Positions 61,163 to 64,000 of a stretch of DNA of 64,000 nt are shown here, one piece after another. The notes under the pieces are model-generated. The model ran no database searches and was not told the DNA's origin. It was given only the letters and a program-made list of their open reading frames with translations. Numbering within the stretch: the first letter of the stretch is position 1; every line of letters starts with the position of its first letter. Source of the DNA: Phaeosaccion multiseriatum. Taxonomy: Eukaryota; Ochrophyta, other classes. The stretch is taken from NCBI GenBank assembly GCA_965112735.1, contig CBCOSG010000002.1, positions 1 through 64,000 of the forward strand, read 5' to 3'. The position numbers and the translations under genes were made by a program.

Positions 61163-63565
61163 ATGTCAATTTTTGATAAAATTTTTTTTGAAATTTCTTT
61201 TGAAATACTAGAAGGAAAACGGGTCGTGGTTGAAAAATATAATATTATCGTTGAAAAATATAAACAATTTCAAAAAAGAAATGATCCAGATCCTTGGCCA
61301 GTTAAAAAAATACAATCGGATGAAGAATATATAGATGACGTAAAAGCAGTTGTAGAGACTAAAATTTTAGAACAATTAATTATAGATCTTCACGAAGCAA
61401 CAAAGATAAGATTTAAATTTGAACAACTTATTCGTTTACAATCAAATTATTACACCCAATTAGGACGAAGAGAAAAATTTATTAATAGACTTAATCAACA
61501 GAGAGTTTTTTTAATAGCCCACAAAAAATTAAATTTTAATCTTACCCCAAAATATTTAAAAGTTAAAAATATAAAGGAAAATTTAGAATTAGTTCGTGAG
61601 TGGCATGGAAAAAATAAATTATATGTCTCACGTACTCAAAGTCACCCGAATTCACCATTTCACACAAAACAGTTTAATTCTTTATTTTTTTTTAGAAAAT
61701 TAACATATATACTTAATGAAAAATATAAAGTACCACGGGCTAATGAGGCAATTTTAATTCAACGGTTAACTCCAAAGGGAGAATACAACTGGCTTAAACA
61801 TTATTTAATAAAATGCGTAGCTAAAGACTATTATTTAAATCAAATCAATTACGACCGCAATAATCCTTATTTTGTTGATAAGAAAAGAGTTGATATTCTT
61901 ATTAATGGAGGAGTACATGTAGCGTCTGTTTCAAAACCAGGACTAATTTTTAATCAAGAATATGAAGACCAAATAATTAATAAAAGTGGTATGAATTCGG
62001 CCATTATTAATGATAAAATTATTAAACCAGAAGAATCCATTTTAGAACCAAATACTGGAAAAAAGACGAAAAAATTAAGAAAGAAAAAATTTCGTAAATC
62101 AAAACAAAAAAATAGCAACATATCAACTAAAACTACCAAAGATAGACCAAGAAAAGAAAAAGAAGAACAAACAAAAAAACTTTCTAAAGCACAGAAAGAA
62201 TTTGAAGTACAATACTTTAATATGCCTAAAGGTCTTTATAATACTAAATTAAATCAATTTATAAACAAAGCTAATGTTGAATGGACTCCAGATGAAATTC
62301 ATGATTATTATTATGAATACGATGACGTAGATTATCCCGATTTTCATTTCACTCCACAATTAAGTTATGAATTTGGGGGTCAAAGAACAAGAGGAAATGT
62401 TTACTACCAAAATAATAAAGGTGGCATTAATCCTATCTTACCTATTTTTGGTGACTATGAATCATGTCTAAATGCATTCGAAGGGGCAATCAATAAGACT
62501 ACAGAATTTTGTCAATATATGGCAGCATCCACTAACATAGAACAAAGAACTGTAGTAACACTTCGGGCTATAAATAATATGTCATCTGCACAAATTATAG
62601 AAGTTGGGTTAGGTGATTTAGTTAAACATTATTGTAAAGATGAAAAAGTATGGGAAAATTTGGAAATAATTTTGATACCGTCATCTGAAGCACGAGTTTA
62701 TTCTACTAAATTAAGTTCCCAACAGAAGTTATATAAATATTTTAAATTATATTCTAAACCTCATAAATGGTTAAAAAAAGAAAAAAATGATGAACTTAAA
62801 CACATGTCAATGTCGTTTGGAGAATTACAAAAAGAGTATGAAGGGTATCTTAACTTAAAACGATTATTTTTTTTAAGATTAACTCCATATGAGTGGGCTC
62901 TAAAAGCAAGAATAAGAATGGCACTAGCCGAAAGACGACAAAGAGAAAGTAAAAAAATTATGGGGAATAAATTCAAAGCTAAAATGGCCAGACTGGAGCT
63001 GGAGTTGGAAGAGAGAACAATAAATTTAGAGATAGCTCTGGAAGAAGGAATAAAAAAATTAGAAGAAAGAACACAGGCAATAAAAGAAAGAACACAATTA
63101 TACGGCTATTTTTTTGTAAAAAAAAACATAGGAGTTGACGAGGAAATAATAAGATTAAATGAAAAAACGCAGATAGTAGAGCAAAAAACAAAATTAGTAA
63201 GACAAAAAACTGAAATCCAACAAAAATTACAAAAATTGGGAAAAACAAAAACCGAAAGAAAACAAAAAAAAGAATTAAAGAAAGAAAAGGCTGAGATTGA
63301 AAAAAAATTACGCAAAGTAAAAAAAAAGATAATTAAAGTGGATAAATTAGAGTTATCTAAACAAATAGAAATAAGCAAGCGGTTAGAAAAAGAGAGAAAA
63401 CAATTTGCAAAAGAAAGAAGAGATGAAGATAGAGAATTCGAAAAAGAAAGACAGCAAGAAATCAAACAAGAAAAAAAGGAGGAAAAAGAAAGAAAAAAAC
63501 AAATCAAAAAAGATAGACAAGAAAAAAATAAAGAGAAGAAAAAAAAGAAGCGAGAAGAAAAATAA
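61163..63565 (+). CDS. Unknown 800-codon ORF, lysine-rich with long coiled-coil tail
   Basis: I do not recognise this protein. Three parts can be seen. Residues 1-330 are a soluble basic region, including NGGVHVASVSKPGLIFNQE and a Lys-rich stretch (KTKKLRKKKFRKSKQK, about 291-315). Residues 345-585 are more globular and the best candidate for a folded domain, with aromatic-rich YYYEYDDVDYPDFHFTPQLSYEF, an LPIFGDYESCLNAFEGAIN segment and a helical NIEQRTVVTLRAINN. Residues 600-800 form a continuous highly charged coiled coil ending in a run of Lys, Arg and Glu. No membrane helices, nuclease, polymerase or maturase motifs are visible. Codon use is like neighbouring genes, and the frame stays open over 2.4 kb, so it is real. 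It may be a lineage-specific plastid gene. Confidence 0.85.
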   Translation: MSIFDKIFFEISFEILEGKRVVVEKYNIIVEKYKQFQKRNDPDPWPVKKIQSDEEYIDDVKAVVETKILEQLIIDLHEATKIRFKFEQLIRLQSNYYTQLGRREKFINRLNQQRVFLIAHKKLNFNLTPKYLKVKNIKENLELVREWHGKNKLYVSRTQSHPNSPFHTKQFNSLFFFRKLTYILNEKYKVPRANEAILIQRLTPKGEYNWLKHYLIKCVAKDYYLNQINYDRNNPYFVDKKRVDILINGGVHVASVSKPGLIFNQEYEDQIINKSGMNSAIINDKIIKPEESILEPNTGKKTKKLRKKKFRKSKQKNSNISTKTTKDRPRKEKEEQTKKLSKAQKEFEVQYFNMPKGLYNTKLNQFINKANVEWTPDEIHDYYYEYDDVDYPDFHFTPQLSYEFGGQRTRGNVYYQNNKGGINPILPIFGDYESCLNAFEGAINKTTEFCQYMAASTNIEQRTVVTLRAINNMSSAQIIEVGLGDLVKHYCKDEKVWENLEIILIPSSEARVYSTKLSSQQKLYKYFKLYSKPHKWLKKEKNDELKHMSMSFGELQKEYEGYLNLKRLFFLRLTPYEWALKARIRMALAERRQRESKKIMGNKFKAKMARLELELEERTINLEIALEEGIKKLEERTQAIKERTQLYGYFFVKKNIGVDEEIIRLNEKTQIVEQKTKLVRQKTEIQQKLQKLGKTKTERKQKKELKKEKAEIEKKLRKVKKKIIKVDKLELSKQIEISKRLEKERKQFAKERRDEDREFEKERQQEIKQEKKEEKERKKQIKKDRQEKNKEKKKKKREEK

Positions 63566-63647
63566 ATTATATAAAAAATAATAAGGTTTAGTTATGGCCT
63601 TTATTATTTTTTTGATTGACTATAGATATGATACCTTTAATCTTAAA

Positions 63648-63729
63648 TAGGCCGAGTTGGATTTGAACCAACGTAGGCAAAACCAATGGATTTACAATCC
63701 ACCCCCTTTAACCACTCGGGCATCGACCC
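63648..63729 (-). tRNA. trnY(gua): tRNA-Tyr (GUA)
   Basis: An 82-base class II tRNA on the minus strand: acceptor GGGTCGA/TCGGCCT, anticodon GTA within GGATTGTAAATCC, a long variable arm and T arm GTTGG-TTCAAAT-CCAAC. Lies between the 800-codon ORF (convergent) and the probable atpA end. Confidence 0.93.
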
Positions 63730-63784
63730 ATAATACGTAGGCTTGTGCTGACATACTAATATTAGTACACGCCTACGTATTATG
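63729..63784. terminator. 14-bp hairpin between atpA end and trnY
   Basis: CATAATACGTAGGC (63729-63742) and its exact complement (63771-63784) form a stem around a 28-base loop that itself holds the palindrome TACTAATATTAGTA (63754-63767). It is placed 28 bases after the probable atpA stop and touches the trnY 5' end, so it may serve termination or processing. Confidence 0.7.
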
Positions 63785-63811
63785 TCAATTGTTAAATTAA
63801 ATATAATTTAT

Positions 63812-64000
63812 TTATTTTGATTCTACTTCTGGTTCATCTGATACATAATCTTTTTTGACTTTATCTAATACCGACTGTAAAAATGATTCAGCATCTGCAT
63901 CTAAAGCTTTCTTTTTAGATATAATATCAATAAATTTTTCCTTATCTTTATTTAATGAAGTACGAACATCTGATATATAATTTTTAATTTGACTAACTTC
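63812..64000 (-). CDS. atpA: Probable AtpA C-terminus (ATP synthase alpha), cut by window edge
   Basis: The last 62 codons of a minus-strand gene that enters from beyond the window. The text YISDVRTSLNKDKEKFIDII, then KALDADAESFLQSVLDKVKKDY, matches the helical C-terminal end of plastid CF1 alpha subunits (an IV-LR-L pattern, then an acidic AES-L segment). An extra acidic tail SDEPEVESK follows. The assignment rests only on this end, so another helical C-terminus is possible. The rest of the atp operon would lie to the right. Confidence 0.6.
   Translation of the reverse strand, partial: EVSQIKNYISDVRTSLNKDKEKFIDIISKKKALDADAESFLQSVLDKVKKDYVSDEPEVESK

Noticed and set aside
61954-63507. Phe/Leu-rich frames antisense to the 800-codon ORF (for example 62979-63248 and 63106-63507)
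   Set aside because: They mirror the Lys/Glu-rich coding strand (AAA/GAA read as TTT/TTC), so their membrane-protein look is an artefact.

Overview
This window is plastid DNA from an alga with a red-lineage plastid, most likely a photosynthetic stramenopile (ochrophyte). The evidence is AT-rich DNA, a bacterial-style S10/spc/alpha/str ribosomal supercluster ending in tufA and rps10, plastid-encoded rpoA/rpoB/rpoC1/rpoC2, tsf, secA, secY, tatC, ycf39, ycf54, thiG, psaF, psaJ, psaM, psbY and the uninterrupted order 16S-trnI(GAU)-trnA(UGC)-23S-5S. I cannot fix the class from the sequence alone.

Positions 1-16015 form a giant inverted repeat centred near 8007. The outer arms (1-6464 and 9551-16015) look identical apart from one base in a homopolymer beside the secA start. 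Each arm holds, towards the centre, secA, ycf54, a tiny hydrophobic ORF, a roughly 640-bp island of unusual composition, trnN, thiG, psaC, ccsA, a 42-codon ORF and rpl21. The left secA is cut by the window edge, so the repeat continues outside. Between the arms lies about 3.1 kb (6465-9550), in the place of a small single-copy region. Both halves carry frame-broken gene text: rpl27 on the left, rpl34 and ccs1 on the right, with patches of each inserted in the other. This looks like two different sequences forced into one alignment, so either a mixed consensus of the two flip-flop junctions or unusual gene conversion.

Positions 17200-24531 hold psbY, rpl32, trnL(UAG), psbA and the rRNA operon (minus strand). 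Positions 24766-36010 (plus strand) hold psaM, rpoB, rpoC1, rpoC2, rps2 and tsf. A long perfect hairpin separates tsf from the convergent ribosomal supercluster 36087-51468 (minus strand: rpl3 down to rpoA, rps9, rps12, tufA, rps10). After that come ycf39 (+), rpl12-rpl1-rpl11-trnW, psaJ-psaF, petA, tatC, atpE-atpB, ycf3, rps18-rpl33 (all -), rps20 (+), an 800-codon lysine-rich ORF of unknown function (+), trnY (-) and the probable 3' end of atpA (-).

The genes cover plastid transcription, translation, protein export (SecA/SecY, TatC), photosynthesis (PSI, PSII, cytochrome f and its assembly by CcsA/Ccs1, ATP synthase) and thiazole synthesis. Five conserved genes (rpoC1, secY, rps5, rps11, tatC) are each broken by a single-base shift at or next to an A/T homopolymer. 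Together with the homopolymer mismatch between the repeat arms, this points to sequencing indels more than to real pseudogenes. The strongest candidates for new biology are the 800-codon ORF, the compositionally foreign island in the repeat, and the central junction if reads show it is real.
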